A program made the position numbers and the translations under genes. From Leptospira_A soteropolitanensis (lineage in GTDB: Bacteria > Spirochaetota > Leptospiria > Leptospirales > Leptospiraceae): a stretch of DNA of 64,000 bases. The notes beneath the pieces were generated by a model that ran no database searches, was not told the DNA's origin, and worked only from the letters and a program-made list of their open reading frames with translations. Location of the stretch: assembly GCF_026151335.1 (NCBI RefSeq), contig NZ_JAMQPP010000008.1. The stretch is one strand, 5' to 3'. This document shows positions 45,430 to 54,508 of this stretch, piece by piece. Each line of letters starts with the position of its first letter. Position 1 is the first letter of the stretch.

Positions 45430-46677
45430 TTAAAGAAAGGTAATATTAATATAATAGATCGAAAAACCAAAAAGAAATAAAATCCCGAACCAAGATAATA
45501 AATTCATCCAAGGGTTTGGTCTTTCTTCTTTTGGAATTTCTTTTCCGAATAGAATCAAATGGTGTATCAGAGCAAGAACTGGTGCATTCAAAAAGGAAAC
45601 TGTAGTAGCAAAATCCACCAAACTCTTCATATTTGTTCTAAAAAACATTAGAATTAAAATAGAACCCACACCCACGATGGTGATCCAATACCAGTAAAGT
45701 TTTTCTGTAGGAATTTTTTCTAGTGGTTTGAATAAACGACTACTTGCATTTGATACCACTCGCGGGTATGCATCAAAACAGGTAAGCGTAGTGGAAAACA
45801 TCGTGAAAAAAGCGGCGATAAGGATGATTGGGTAAGACCAAGATCCAATTGCCGTTGTATATAATTTAACTAATTCGGAAGCAAAACTCACGGCTTGAGA
45901 AGAAAACTCAGCGCCAGTATTGTACATCATATTGGAACCTAATGCCAAAAAACAAACAGCTAACAAAGTTGTCCCAATATAACCAATATTAAAATCGATC
46001 ATGGCATATTTCATTGGCGGAAGTTTCCCGTCCGGAGTTTTTTTTGCAAGTGTCCAATCGGATTGCCATACTGCAGCTTCGATGGGGATTGGCATCCAAC
46101 CCATGAGTGCAATCAGGAAAGCAACATCTCCTAAATCAGAAATGGAAAATGTTTTTCCTTGGGTTTCTAATTTGGGAATGGCTGCATAAAAAGACAAAAC
46201 CATCGCGACAATGGTAGAGATGGTGAGAAGAACTACAATCCACTTCATTAGGCCGTCGAGGGCCGCAAATTTACCAATCGCAAGTAATAAAAAACAAAAT
46301 AGCAAAATGATCGCACATAATAACCAGGGCTCTAAAGAAATGCCGAGGAGATTAGAAAACAATCCTGATGTAACTAATGTAACAGTCGCGACTATAATAC
46401 ACATAGTTCCAATCGATATGAAGAAAAAAATCCAAACGGGCAAACGACCCAAAGCTTCATATCCATCTAACAACGATTTTCCTGTAATAATTGTATATCT
46501 GGTTCCAACAACAAAAAACGGATACTTAATCAAATTGGCAAAGATTACAATGAATAGGAGTCCATAACCGTAGACAGCTCCTGCACGAGTCGACTGCACA
46601 AGATGAGAAACACCAACGGCGGCACCTGCATATAAAAGTCCAGGACCAAGATAAGCTAAAAAGGGAAATCGTCTCAT
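45430..46677 (-). CDS. Nramp-like transporter lacking the canonical metal-binding motifs
   Basis: About 11 TM helices with the Nramp-family N-terminus: AYLGPGLLYAGAAVGVSHLVQSTRAGA. In true Mn/Fe transporters TM1 has DPGN and TM6 has MxxH; here the TM1 segment reads AAVGVSH and the TM6 segment GWMPIPIEAAVWQSDW, so the metal ligands are replaced. Its substrate may therefore not be Mn2+ or Fe2+. An in-frame TTG start lies 9 bp upstream of the ATG I use. It sits next to an NhaC antiporter, in line with ion homeostasis. Confidence 0.75.
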   Translation of the reverse strand: MRRFPFLAYLGPGLLYAGAAVGVSHLVQSTRAGAVYGYGLLFIVIFANLIKYPFFVVGTRYTIITGKSLLDGYEALGRLPVWIFFFISIGTMCIIVATVTLVTSGLFSNLLGISLEPWLLCAIILLFCFLLLAIGKFAALDGLMKWIVVLLTISTIVAMVLSFYAAIPKLETQGKTFSISDLGDVAFLIALMGWMPIPIEAAVWQSDWTLAKKTPDGKLPPMKYAMIDFNIGYIGTTLLAVCFLALGSNMMYNTGAEFSSQAVSFASELVKLYTTAIGSWSYPIILIAAFFTMFSTTLTCFDAYPRVVSNASSRLFKPLEKIPTEKLYWYWITIVGVGSILILMFFRTNMKSLVDFATTVSFLNAPVLALIHHLILFGKEIPKEERPNPWMNLLSWFGILFLFGFSIYYINITFL

Positions 46678-46715
46678 TTTGGACAAATTGAAGCAGTTCG
46701 AAATTTTTTGCTACT

Positions 46716-48686
46716 CTATTCGAGTGTGGACCGATTCAAATAATGGAATAGAATTTCATTAAGTGCTAAGATATCAATCGGTTTGGTCAAAAATTGATCC
46801 ATTCCAACATCAAAACATTTTTTCCTTTCCTCATACAAGGCACCGGCAGTCAGAGCAATGATTGGGACCTTCGAACCTGAGGGCTGTTTACGGATCTCCG
46901 TTACCGCTTCCAATCCGTCCATGTTAGGCATTTGGACATCCATAAATACCAAATTTGGTAAGGATTCGCGAAAGAACTTAACTCCCTCCAAACCATCCAC
47001 AGCCTCAATGATTATAGCTTTAGGAATGTATTTTTGAATCATTCGTTTGAGAAGTTCGCGATTCATTTCATTATCTTCTACGACTAAAATACTAGGAGAT
47101 ATATCAGACAAAACTGCTTGGTTGTAATGAACCAACTCTTCCTTTTTTATTTCATTCTTATCTCTTGCATCTTGGTCTAAATTTTCCTTGCCAAAACTAC
47201 ATTCGATACAGAAGCGAAACTCTGTTCCTACGCCAACCTCCGATATAACCTCTATCTCTCCCCCCATAAGATCTAACAAAGATTTTGTGATCTTAAGACC
47301 AAGTCCAGATCCTCCATACCTTCTCTTAGAGTTTGTTTCTCCTTGCCAAAAAGATTGAAATAAGTGAGTCTTCTGTTCTTCTGAAATTCCGATTCCCGTA
47401 TCTTTAATTACGAATTCTAATTTAGTTCTTTGTGATGAAATCTCTTTCGCATTTACCTTTAGTATGACGCCGCCTACTTCAGTGAATTTCACTGCATTTC
47501 CTAACAAGTTAATCAGAACTTGACGTAATCTGGTTGCATCAATTAAAATGATTTCTGGTATTTCAGGACCCTCTTCCAACCTTAAATCGATTCCCTTTTC
47601 ATTTGCCTTCCATCGCAAAACACCTAACGAATCATTAATAATTTGCTTTAGATTGGAAATCACTTCATTTAAAACCAATTTCCCTGCTTCGATTTTGGAG
47701 ATATCAAGTACATCGTTAATAATACCAAGAAGACCATGTGCACTGCTAATTGCATTTCGGACAAATTCTCTTTGGTCTATGTCCAAGTTGGTAGTTAATA
47801 ACAATTCATTAAAACCAATAACTCCGTTGAGCGGAGTTCGAATCTCATGGCTCATATTGGCAACAAATTCTGACTTTGCCTGATTTGCTCTTTCCGCTTC
47901 TTTGATCGCGCTTCTTAAATGGAATTCTGCATTTTTGCGACCAGAAATATCATTCATATGAACAACAAAATAAGATGGATCGCCGTCTCTATTTTTTACT
48001 AAAGAATTTGAGATTTCAAACCAAAGGATATTTTTATCTTTTGAAAAAAATCTTTTTTCATATATCATATTTTCTTTCGAACCGCTAAGTGCCAAATCTC
48101 GAAACGAATCAAATAAAATTTTGTCATCCTCATATGCAAACTCGTTTGTTCTTTTGCCAATGAGCTCCGTTTCCTCATAACCTAACATAGTTCTTAGTTT
48201 TTTATTGACTCGTAGAAATCTTCCATTTAAATCTAAAATACAAACGCCAACGCCTGCGTTATCAAAACTCATTCGAAATCTTTCTTCGCTATCGACGAGT
48301 TCTTCTTTAATTTTGTTTTCTTCTGTGATATCGCGATTGATCGCAATGATACCGATTGTGTTTCCTAATTTATCTTTCAAAAGACTGGCAGCAGAACGGA
48401 TTTTTAGTTTTTTATCTTCTTTGTTGTATTGAAAAACTTCCCCTTGCCAAATCCCTTTATTCTTTAATTCTGATATACGATTGTCTCTTGTTGAGTGCAA
48501 CTGTTCTGTTTTTAAAATAGCAACTGTAGATTTCCCGATTACTTCTTCAGCTTTGAAACCATAAATACGTTCCGCAGCTAAATTCCAATTTGTGATTCGA
48601 AATTCAAGATCCGTAACTATAACTGCATCATATAAGTATTGAAGAATCAGCGAAGAATATACTTCACTAGGAATCAAATTTTGCAT
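46716..48686 (-). CDS. Hybrid PAS sensor histidine kinase
   Basis: No membrane segment: two PAS domains (about residues 8-125 and 130-250; FRITNWNLAAERIYGF, FRMSFDNAGVGVCIL), a dimerisation domain with the phospho-His in NMSHEIRTPLNGVIG (about 285), a HATPase (LINLLGNAVKFTEVG, KDTGIGIS, RRYGGSGLGLKI), and a C-terminal receiver (VVEDNEMN, phospho-Asp in FMDVQMPNMDG, LTA, TKPID). A cytoplasmic sensor, perhaps of redox state or small ligands bound by the PAS domains. It is a single gene with no obvious Hpt or response regulator partner nearby. Confidence 0.92.
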   Translation of the reverse strand: MQNLIPSEVYSSLILQYLYDAVIVTDLEFRITNWNLAAERIYGFKAEEVIGKSTVAILKTEQLHSTRDNRISELKNKGIWQGEVFQYNKEDKKLKIRSAASLLKDKLGNTIGIIAINRDITEENKIKEELVDSEERFRMSFDNAGVGVCILDLNGRFLRVNKKLRTMLGYEETELIGKRTNEFAYEDDKILFDSFRDLALSGSKENMIYEKRFFSKDKNILWFEISNSLVKNRDGDPSYFVVHMNDISGRKNAEFHLRSAIKEAERANQAKSEFVANMSHEIRTPLNGVIGFNELLLTTNLDIDQREFVRNAISSAHGLLGIINDVLDISKIEAGKLVLNEVISNLKQIINDSLGVLRWKANEKGIDLRLEEGPEIPEIILIDATRLRQVLINLLGNAVKFTEVGGVILKVNAKEISSQRTKLEFVIKDTGIGISEEQKTHLFQSFWQGETNSKRRYGGSGLGLKITKSLLDLMGGEIEVISEVGVGTEFRFCIECSFGKENLDQDARDKNEIKKEELVHYNQAVLSDISPSILVVEDNEMNRELLKRMIQKYIPKAIIIEAVDGLEGVKFFRESLPNLVFMDVQMPNMDGLEAVTEIRKQPSGSKVPIIALTAGALYEERKKCFDVGMDQFLTKPIDILALNEILFHYLNRSTLE

Positions 48687-49040
48687 TACTTCCCAATACT
48701 AAAATAGCCTTAAAAAAAAGTGCAAGCGAATACCGAATCGAAAATGGAAGATTCAAAAAAATCAATACCTGTAATTACCCCCCTTCGTTGCCAAATTTAG
48801 TAATTCTACTTAAATAGATTTGAAATTTCCATTCAATCTAAATGAATCTAATAACGGAAGAGGAAAATAAACAAATTAGAATCTAAGAATCTACTGCATC
48901 AACATATCATTAATTTCTAATTTACTGCCTCTAAAAAAAAGATACCTTTAGGCATACTATATGGTTCGCACAATGAATTAAAAAACAATTCGGACAGAAG
49001 CCTCACCCATTTGGCAAATAATTCATTACTGACTATATGA
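48687..49040. other. AT-rich intergenic region with no recognised gene
   Basis: This 354-bp stretch between the hybrid kinase start and the 5S-containing repeat contains no convincing coding sequence, tRNA or strong hairpin. It should hold the promoter of the kinase gene, but I see no clear -35/-10 pair. The duplicated 5S unit begins immediately to the right. Confidence 0.5.
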
Positions 49041-49079
49041 TTGGGTTTTAAAAAAATTTAATAAAAAGAACAGATTCAC

Positions 49080-49128
49080 CCGGCAATCATGCCGGAAAAA
49101 ATAGAGCAAGACACCTTGCTCTATTTTT
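49080..49128. terminator. Hairpin pair downstream of 5S rRNA (copy A)
   Basis: CCGGCA-ATCA-TGCCGG (49080-49095), then a perfect 14-bp stem AAAAATAGAGCAAG/CTTGCTCTATTTTT with an ACAC loop (49097-49128). The A/T ends make the second hairpin a bidirectional terminator. A third inverted repeat (GCGAC...GTCGC, about 49135-49155) follows. They lie downstream of the 5S transcript on the minus strand. Confidence 0.75.
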
Positions 49129-49186
49129 GAGGCAGCGACCGCTACTGCGAGTCGCGGACATTGGCCGGCTCACACAACGCTCTACA

Positions 49187-49219
49187 AATAAAAAAAGCGC
49201 TCACTTTCGCGAACGCTTT
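49187..49219 (-). terminator. Intrinsic terminator of 5S rRNA (copy A)
   Basis: On the minus strand AAAGCGTTCGC-GAAA-GTGAGCGCTTT forms an 11-bp stem with a GAAA tetraloop followed by a run of T, 20 bp after the 5S 3' end. Confidence 0.85.
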
Positions 49220-49238
49220 CTAAAGGATTATAAGTGCT

Positions 49239-49356
49239 AACCCGGCAATGTCCTACTCTCCCATTGAGCGAACCCAATAGTACCATCGGCGATGAGAAGC
49301 TTGACTTCCGTGTTCGGAATGGGAACGGGTATGGCCTTCTCTCCATAATCACCAGG
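49239..49356 (-). rRNA. rrf: 5S ribosomal RNA (copy A)
   Basis: On the minus strand the gene runs from CCTGGTGATTATGGAGAGAAGG to GCCGGGTT, 118 nt. It has the conserved loop-C/helix-III block CCGTTCCCATTCCGAACACGG (split here) and matching 5'/3' ends that pair. The gene is solitary, as usual for Leptospira rRNA. A TTGCAA/18 bp/TAATGG promoter candidate (49365-49394, minus strand) sits immediately upstream, between it and the outer-membrane protein gene. Confidence 0.95.
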
Positions 49357-49364
49357 AGTAATTA

Positions 49365-49394
49365 CCATTACTTCCAAGCGGACTGGATTTGCAA
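49365..49394 (-). promoter_or_regulatory. Candidate promoter for 5S rRNA copy A
   Basis: Minus-strand TTGCAA, 18-bp spacer, TAATGG; the expected start falls about 7 nt later, near the 5S 5' end. Copy B has a different upstream sequence (TTGACT at 56136-56141) because the repeat ends here. Confidence 0.35.
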
Positions 49395-49412
49395 GTACTT
49401 TTAAAAGAAAAG

Positions 49413-50360
49413 TTACAAATTTAAATCGTAAGTGACACCAATTTTTATACCGGACATAGCAATTTGATGGTCCGCTGTAGCAGATACAAACTCCATTAAT
49501 GTGCCCACTCGGTCCAATGTATCACCATAAAAACTGAGAGCGACAGGACTCTTTGCTTTAGCAGTCATGTTTTCTCTTTCAAAACTCAAAAATAGTCGAA
49601 GTTTTGGAAGGATCATGATACTTCCTCCCACACTAATTTTTTCAGAATAGAAAGTATAACCACCATTAGCAAAATTAAATCCAAAACCATTGTTATAAAC
49701 TCTAAACTGTTCTGAGTTATAGGTTCCGGAAGAATTTAAGAGAAAAGGTCCGAAGAGCAGAAAATCTGCGAATAGTGTAGCCCTATCGTTAAGATCAAAT
49801 TCGAAACCAACACCTACGAGCCCCGAAGTACCTGAGGTGGTTTTTGTATCCTGCCCTAAATAAGATGGCCCACCAATGCCTAAATAGTTCCCTTCAAAAG
49901 ATTGACTCATACTCCGAATGACATATTTGGGAAGAATTCTAAAATTAGAACTAGGAGAAAGCGTAATTCCTAAGTTGATATCAGAATAGAGTAAACGATA
50001 ATCGCCCTCTTTAATTCCGAGTCCCGTAGCATAATAGGAATTCCATTCATAACCTCGAGTAAATCGATTCAAATGCAAACCGAGAAAAACATTACTCAAG
50101 ATTCCTGCATTCAACGAATGAAAATAATCAAAACCAAAATCATTAATGAGTGAAGTTCCACGATTGCCTTGCCAATCTTGATTGTATTCCAATCCAACAA
50201 TATCACCGTAAAAATTTCTTTTTTCAAGGTCTGTGCGAAGGCTTCCTAAAAAGGATGCACCTTTGATACGCAACGCATTTCCTTCAACTTTACCTTGAGC
50301 AAAAACGGATCCAGTAAAAAGCAAGATGACGATCAGAGAAAAAACGAGACTACGTTTCAT
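49413..50360 (-). CDS. Probable outer-membrane protein (315 aa)
   Basis: I use the ATG that begins MKRSLVFSLIVILLFTGSVFAQ, a textbook signal peptide; the longer in-frame start adds ten residues before it. The mature part is rich in Gly, Phe, Tyr and Asn with regularly alternating strands (GFGFNFANGGYTFYSEKISVGGS-type) and ends KIGVTYDLNL, in keeping with an outer-membrane beta-barrel. No specific family recognised. It ends 57 bp upstream of 5S copy A on the same strand and is set apart from the upstream oxidoreductase by 266 bp without an obvious gene. Confidence 0.7.
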   Translation of the reverse strand: MKRSLVFSLIVILLFTGSVFAQGKVEGNALRIKGASFLGSLRTDLEKRNFYGDIVGLEYNQDWQGNRGTSLINDFGFDYFHSLNAGILSNVFLGLHLNRFTRGYEWNSYYATGLGIKEGDYRLLYSDINLGITLSPSSNFRILPKYVIRSMSQSFEGNYLGIGGPSYLGQDTKTTSGTSGLVGVGFEFDLNDRATLFADFLLFGPFLLNSSGTYNSEQFRVYNNGFGFNFANGGYTFYSEKISVGGSIMILPKLRLFLSFERENMTAKAKSPVALSFYGDTLDRVGTLMEFVSATADHQIAMSGIKIGVTYDLNL

Positions 50361-50626
50361 GAATTGAATACCTCTACCATCCAATAACAAATGAGAGAGG
50401 GTTGACTCAAGGAAAAATTATTAAAAAAAGTGAAAACTTAAAACTCTAACGGCATGTAAAGCGCAAAATGGAATAACGTATCACAAAAAACTTCTAAAAT
50501 TATGATTTTCGCAAAACTATAATCACATACTCTCGAATAAAAGATTTTTATTCACTTTTATTTGAGATGGTCAAAAACGAAAATCCAACGAAACATGAAA
50601 TTCTTTCTCCTAATTCATTGCATTTT

Positions 50627-51811
50627 TTATAGTTGAATCTCTATATCGGTAACAGGAAAGGCAATACAAGAGTGAATCCATCCAAACTTTTTATCGGACT
50701 TGCGAATTTTGGCTTCTGGGGGACTGAATACTTCTCCTGATTTCAGTTTCACTCTGCACAAACTACATTCGCCCGATCGACAGGCATTTTCTGTAAAATA
50801 TCCATTCCTTTCTAAACTATTCAGGAGTGGCTCCCCAACTTTCGCCTGGAAAGCTTGGTTGTTTCCTACTTTGATCTTCACTTCCTTCGTTGGAAGAACG
50901 GAATTCGGCCAACCATCCATTGTATCGGGTCTTGCAGGTGGGCCATTACTTTCGATTAAGATCCGTCCTGATCTTACTCCAAGTTCAGAAAGAAGTTTTG
51001 CTACATGTTCATTAAAAGGAGTGGGGCCACAGACATAATACATCTTAGAGGGAGGATTTTGCAGTAAGGTTTGTAATGTTTTATAATCCAATCGACCACG
51101 GTATCCTTTAAAATTAGGACTGACTTCCCGGGAAAGGAACTCGGTCAAAGTAAAGTTTGGATGGGCAGCAGCTAAGTTACGAAGTTCCTCAATAAAAATA
51201 ACATCATCTTCATAACTATTAGAGTAGATAATATGGAATCGAAAGTTTTCGTCCGAAGATAAAAACGATTTTAACATACTCATCGCAGGTGCAATCCCTG
51301 ATCCACCAGCAAGGAATACCAGATCCAAACCATGAAAAAGAGGATTGTGATGAAAAGAACCCATTGGTCCTGTAGATTCAAATTCTTGGCCAATCTTAAC
51401 TTCATCTAATAAATAAGGACTCACAAAACCACCTTCTTTTCGTTTGATGGTCAATTCATACGAGTTTAGATCTTTTGGTGAAGAAGAAATCGAATAAGGT
51501 CTCGCTGTCAATACACCCGAAAGAGAAACAAATAAATTGATGTACTGTCCGGCTTGGAAGGGAGGCAATTTTTTACCACCGACAGAGACCATTTTTAAGG
51601 TTTTTGTGAAAGGAGTATCCACTCGAATTTCTTCTACACGTAGTTTTATCCGTTTTGGATGAAGGCTATTTATTTTTTCTCGAACAAGGCCTTTCTCTTC
51701 TTTAAAGTTTGAGCCATTAGTTTCAAGCTCCTCTTTTTTTAAAACTGCTTCCTTAAACCCAACCACAGAGTTCAAAATGTTTGTTTCTAATTTTTTGTTG
51801 TTATCTAACAT
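50627..51811 (-). CDS. FAD/NAD(P)H oxidoreductase with C-terminal 2Fe-2S ferredoxin domain
   Basis: Domain order FAD-NAD-2Fe2S, as in phthalate dioxygenase reductase-type electron-transfer proteins. The FAD motif is TARPYSISS (about residue 107), the nucleotide motif GGSGIAPAMSML, then CGPTPFNEHV, and the plant-type ferredoxin cluster CRSGECSLC plus a fourth Cys in HSCIAFP. The first 60 residues are an extra polar N-terminus. It probably passes electrons from NAD(P)H to an enzyme; the flavoprotein encoded immediately upstream is the obvious candidate partner (same strand, 80 bp). Confidence 0.9.
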   Translation of the reverse strand: MLDNNKKLETNILNSVVGFKEAVLKKEELETNGSNFKEEKGLVREKINSLHPKRIKLRVEEIRVDTPFTKTLKMVSVGGKKLPPFQAGQYINLFVSLSGVLTARPYSISSSPKDLNSYELTIKRKEGGFVSPYLLDEVKIGQEFESTGPMGSFHHNPLFHGLDLVFLAGGSGIAPAMSMLKSFLSSDENFRFHIIYSNSYEDDVIFIEELRNLAAAHPNFTLTEFLSREVSPNFKGYRGRLDYKTLQTLLQNPPSKMYYVCGPTPFNEHVAKLLSELGVRSGRILIESNGPPARPDTMDGWPNSVLPTKEVKIKVGNNQAFQAKVGEPLLNSLERNGYFTENACRSGECSLCRVKLKSGEVFSPPEAKIRKSDKKFGWIHSCIAFPVTDIEIQL

Positions 51812-51891
51812 ATTCCTATTTCCTATCCATCAAAGTCGATCGATTCATTCGAATCCTAATTTGTTCATTGAGTGGAAGCAGTTGTATTTGG

Positions 51892-53397
51892 TTAACGAAG
51901 AATCTTCGACCGTTTCATAATCTTCCGAGCCGTATTGTAACCATTCAAATATGTTGGTTGGAAGCCACCCATACTTGTCCAACTGCTGGCTGAATAAAGT
52001 CCATCAATCGCATCCAAAGGTTCACGGAATAGATGACCATCTTGTAAATTTTGTTTGAACCCATAAATGGCTCCACCTGGTGTATTTAAATAACGCATCA
52101 TCGTCATTGGTGTGGCCACTTCTGCTTTTTCAATATGTGCTCTGATTTTAGGGTATGCCATCTCAACAAGTTTGATAAGTTTATCACCAAACTCATATTT
52201 TGTGGAAATATATTGTTCCGGTTGTACGTCCTTCCAAGCCTCTCCATATTGTAAGGCAACAAGAGTGACGACTGATTTTCCTTTTGGGGCCAATTCCTCA
52301 TCGATATAATTATAACAAGTGACCATCCCCCAATCGGGAGCATCCAAAGTATACATGCGGTCTTCTGTGACTTTTGAGTTAGCTGTTGTCATCACAAAGG
52401 TCGAAGCAGTTGTGAATCCTAATTCTTCAGGAGTACAGTCCAAACCCAAATATAAACAAACTGCCGAAACACCCATCCGTCTTGATTGGAAATCTTTTAA
52501 AACAGAAGGAGGCGTTTCTAAATCCAACATTTCATGATAAGTGAGGAGAGGACTCGCATTGGAAACTACGGCATCACAACTGACAGTTTCCCCTGTTTCC
52601 AAAAGAACCCCTCGCACTGCACCATGTTCCGTAAGGATTTTTTCCGCCGCACAATGGAAGCGAACTTCTCCACCTGCTTCTTCAAAGGAAGTAAGAAGTG
52701 CACTCGAAAGCATTTGGGAGCCACCTTTGATATGCCAAGGTTTATAAACACAATAAAAATATACCATACCGATGAATTCAGCAAACACCAAATCCGTCGT
52801 AGGTATTCCAACATAACTCCAATAAGGTGTGATTACACTGATTAAGTCTTCATTTTTAAAAAATTCATTTAGAACATCAGTTGTAGAACGAAGTCCATAA
52901 GCTGAAAAATTTGGACACCTTGTTCGAATTTTTTCTTGATCATTAGATAATCTGACCCTTGGTAAAACAAAATAATATTCATTGACAACGGCTTCACTAA
53001 GAGCAAAAAAACGATCAACCGAATTCCCTTCTTCTGGAAAAAGACTCTTTAGATGGTTTTTTAATTCTTCCCAGTCGGCAGGTAATGTAACATCTAATTT
53101 TCCAGGGATTATGATACGATAAAGTTCTTCTTCTTGAACTAGATCTATCTTATCCAGAACACCAAGTTCTTCAAATACACGACGCATGATGAAAGGATTT
53201 GATTCCGTTCCAACCCCACTCAGTTGGTGAAGAGCCACTTCAAATTCAAAATCCCCTCTCACAAAGGAAGTGGCACACCCGCCAGGGACATTATGCCTTT
53301 CCAGTAACAAAGTTTTTGAACCTTCTCGCTGCAATCGAGTGGCTGCCATTAAACCGGCGTTACCGGCACCAATTACAACAGTGTCATAATGAAGCAT
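51892..53397 (-). CDS. Phytoene desaturase/retinol-saturase-like flavoprotein
   Basis: 501 residues. An N-terminal dinucleotide motif (VVIGAGNAGLMAATRL) and GGCATSF that binds FAD, a central substrate region, and the C-terminal FAD-closing segment (LYSASSWTSMGGFQPTYLNGYNTAR). This matches the COG1233 group of phytoene dehydrogenases, carotenoid isomerases and retinol saturases, which add or remove hydrogen at polyene double bonds. GGAG is placed correctly before the ATG. The divergent TetR gene and the palindrome between them suggest local control. Substrate unknown; a lipid or polyene is only inferred. Confidence 0.85.
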   Translation of the reverse strand: MLHYDTVVIGAGNAGLMAATRLQREGSKTLLLERHNVPGGCATSFVRGDFEFEVALHQLSGVGTESNPFIMRRVFEELGVLDKIDLVQEEELYRIIIPGKLDVTLPADWEELKNHLKSLFPEEGNSVDRFFALSEAVVNEYYFVLPRVRLSNDQEKIRTRCPNFSAYGLRSTTDVLNEFFKNEDLISVITPYWSYVGIPTTDLVFAEFIGMVYFYCVYKPWHIKGGSQMLSSALLTSFEEAGGEVRFHCAAEKILTEHGAVRGVLLETGETVSCDAVVSNASPLLTYHEMLDLETPPSVLKDFQSRRMGVSAVCLYLGLDCTPEELGFTTASTFVMTTANSKVTEDRMYTLDAPDWGMVTCYNYIDEELAPKGKSVVTLVALQYGEAWKDVQPEQYISTKYEFGDKLIKLVEMAYPKIRAHIEKAEVATPMTMMRYLNTPGGAIYGFKQNLQDGHLFREPLDAIDGLYSASSWTSMGGFQPTYLNGYNTARKIMKRSKILR

Positions 53398-53435
53398 TTT
53401 TCATTCTCCCCAAGGTAATCCTTATGAAGAACACC

Positions 53436-53458
53436 CAATCTTTACACTGTAAAGATTG
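53436..53458. promoter_or_regulatory. Perfect 23-bp palindrome, probable TetR operator
   Basis: The 11-bp arm CAATCTTTACA, a central C, and its exact reverse complement. It lies about 40 bp upstream of the flavoprotein start and about 130 bp upstream of the TetR start, in the 188-bp divergent region. The size and symmetry fit a TetR-family dimer or dimer pair. The site is unusually perfect for chance. Confidence 0.75.
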
Positions 53459-53585
53459 CAAACGTTTTTCTGATCCCTTTTTTAAAAAAATCTCCCACCC
53501 ATTAAAAACAGGCTCGAATTACTTATCTTTTAAACCTTTACCGAAAAGGCTTTACCAGTGAAGCATGGGAGCCTACTAGGTTGTA

Positions 53586-54215
53586 ATGGCCGGGAAAAAA
53601 GAGAAAATAGACAAACAAACGACTTCCTACCATCACGGAGACCTTCGCCCTGCCCTCATCTCTGCCGCACGAAGTTTATTACAAAAACAAGGGGCCGATG
53701 CCCTTTCTTTACGGTCCATAGCCTCCGCAATTGGTGTCACACATATGGCCCCCTATGCACATTTTAAAGGGAAACAAGAACTACTCCAGTCAGTTGCCGC
53801 ATCTGGGTATGATGAACTGGCAGCCAATATGCTGAAGGCCCAAAAAAAACATCCGAATGTTCATGGTCGCATGATGGCTTATCATTATGGTGTGGAATAC
53901 ATCCATTTTGCCATCGCAAGCCCCAACCTTTACCGTTTGATGATGAACCAAATTGATTTGGGAAAAAAAAAGGGTTCCGAGACAAATGAAAGAGAGATAT
54001 GGGTGAGTTCTCAGCGCCCCTTTCGTTTGTTGTTTGCTGCTTTTGCGAATGAAAAGGTTAGTAAAAAAATAGCTCATGCAAGAGCACTTGGTGCTTGGGC
54101 CACTGTACATGGAATCGCCTCTCTTGCCATCGATGGACACTTAGTCCTTCCGGAAGGAATGGATGTCATTCAACTTTTCAAAGCAACTGTTAGTTCCTCT
54201 CTGGAGATAGAGTAA
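53586..54215 (+). CDS. TetR-family transcriptional regulator
   Basis: 209 residues. N-terminal TetR helix-turn-helix: DLRPALISAARSLLQKQGADALSLRSIASAIGVTHMAPYAHFKGKQELL. (only key parts quoted: LSLRSIASAIGVT and YAHFKGKQELL). The C-terminal domain with NLYRLMMNQIDLG and AWATVHGIASLAIDG resembles the WHG-containing C-terminal group. It is divergent from the flavoprotein gene and very likely represses it and itself through the palindrome at 53436-53458. The ligand is unknown. Confidence 0.92.
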   Translation: MAGKKEKIDKQTTSYHHGDLRPALISAARSLLQKQGADALSLRSIASAIGVTHMAPYAHFKGKQELLQSVAASGYDELAANMLKAQKKHPNVHGRMMAYHYGVEYIHFAIASPNLYRLMMNQIDLGKKKGSETNEREIWVSSQRPFRLLFAAFANEKVSKKIAHARALGAWATVHGIASLAIDGHLVLPEGMDVIQLFKATVSSSLEIE

Positions 54216-54508
54216 AAAAGTTGACCTTAATCTATACCCATTCATAAATATAATTGTAAAGAATAGCAATATTGAACATTTTTTCTATTCTCCAAAATTC
54301 GATTTACTAATCGAACCGTCACTATTCCCTTTCAAAACAAAAGTAATTAAGGGCTCACCTCCATTATCTTGAATCTTTTTTAGTCAATTCCACTCATAAA
54401 AACTTATCCTTTAGATTTAAATCCCTGAGATTGAAAGGGATTCATTATTAAAATCGCGACAGATATAAATCATCTTGACCTTTTTAGACTTCAGACAAAA
54501 AGGAAGTC
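54216..54508. other. Intergenic region with hairpins
   Basis: No convincing gene. It contains a perfect 7-bp inverted repeat TTCGATT-TACT-AATCGAA (54298-54315), and an inverted pair GAATAG/CTATTC (about 54261-54290). AAGGAAGTC lies directly before the VOC start codon. The hairpins may terminate the TetR transcript, although there is no long T tract. Confidence 0.4.

Larger units (their letters stand above)
49041..49368 (-). repeat. Direct repeat copy A of the 5S rRNA unit
   Basis: About 328 bp nearly identical to 55786-56115, in the same orientation. It comprises the 5S gene (49239-49356), its terminator and a roughly 150-bp downstream spacer with more hairpins. Differences from copy B are a few single-base changes and small indels, concentrated outside the 5S gene. 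Confidence 0.95.

Noticed and set aside
49041..49240. tRNA-like folding in the 5S downstream spacer
   Set aside because: The stems can be drawn as hairpins but no acceptor/T-arm consensus (GTTCGA-type) or anticodon arrangement fits a tRNA.
53424..53561. Short plus-strand ORF with CKDC cysteine pair between the flavoprotein and TetR genes
   Set aside because: It runs through the palindrome, has no Shine-Dalgarno, and its length and composition look accidental.
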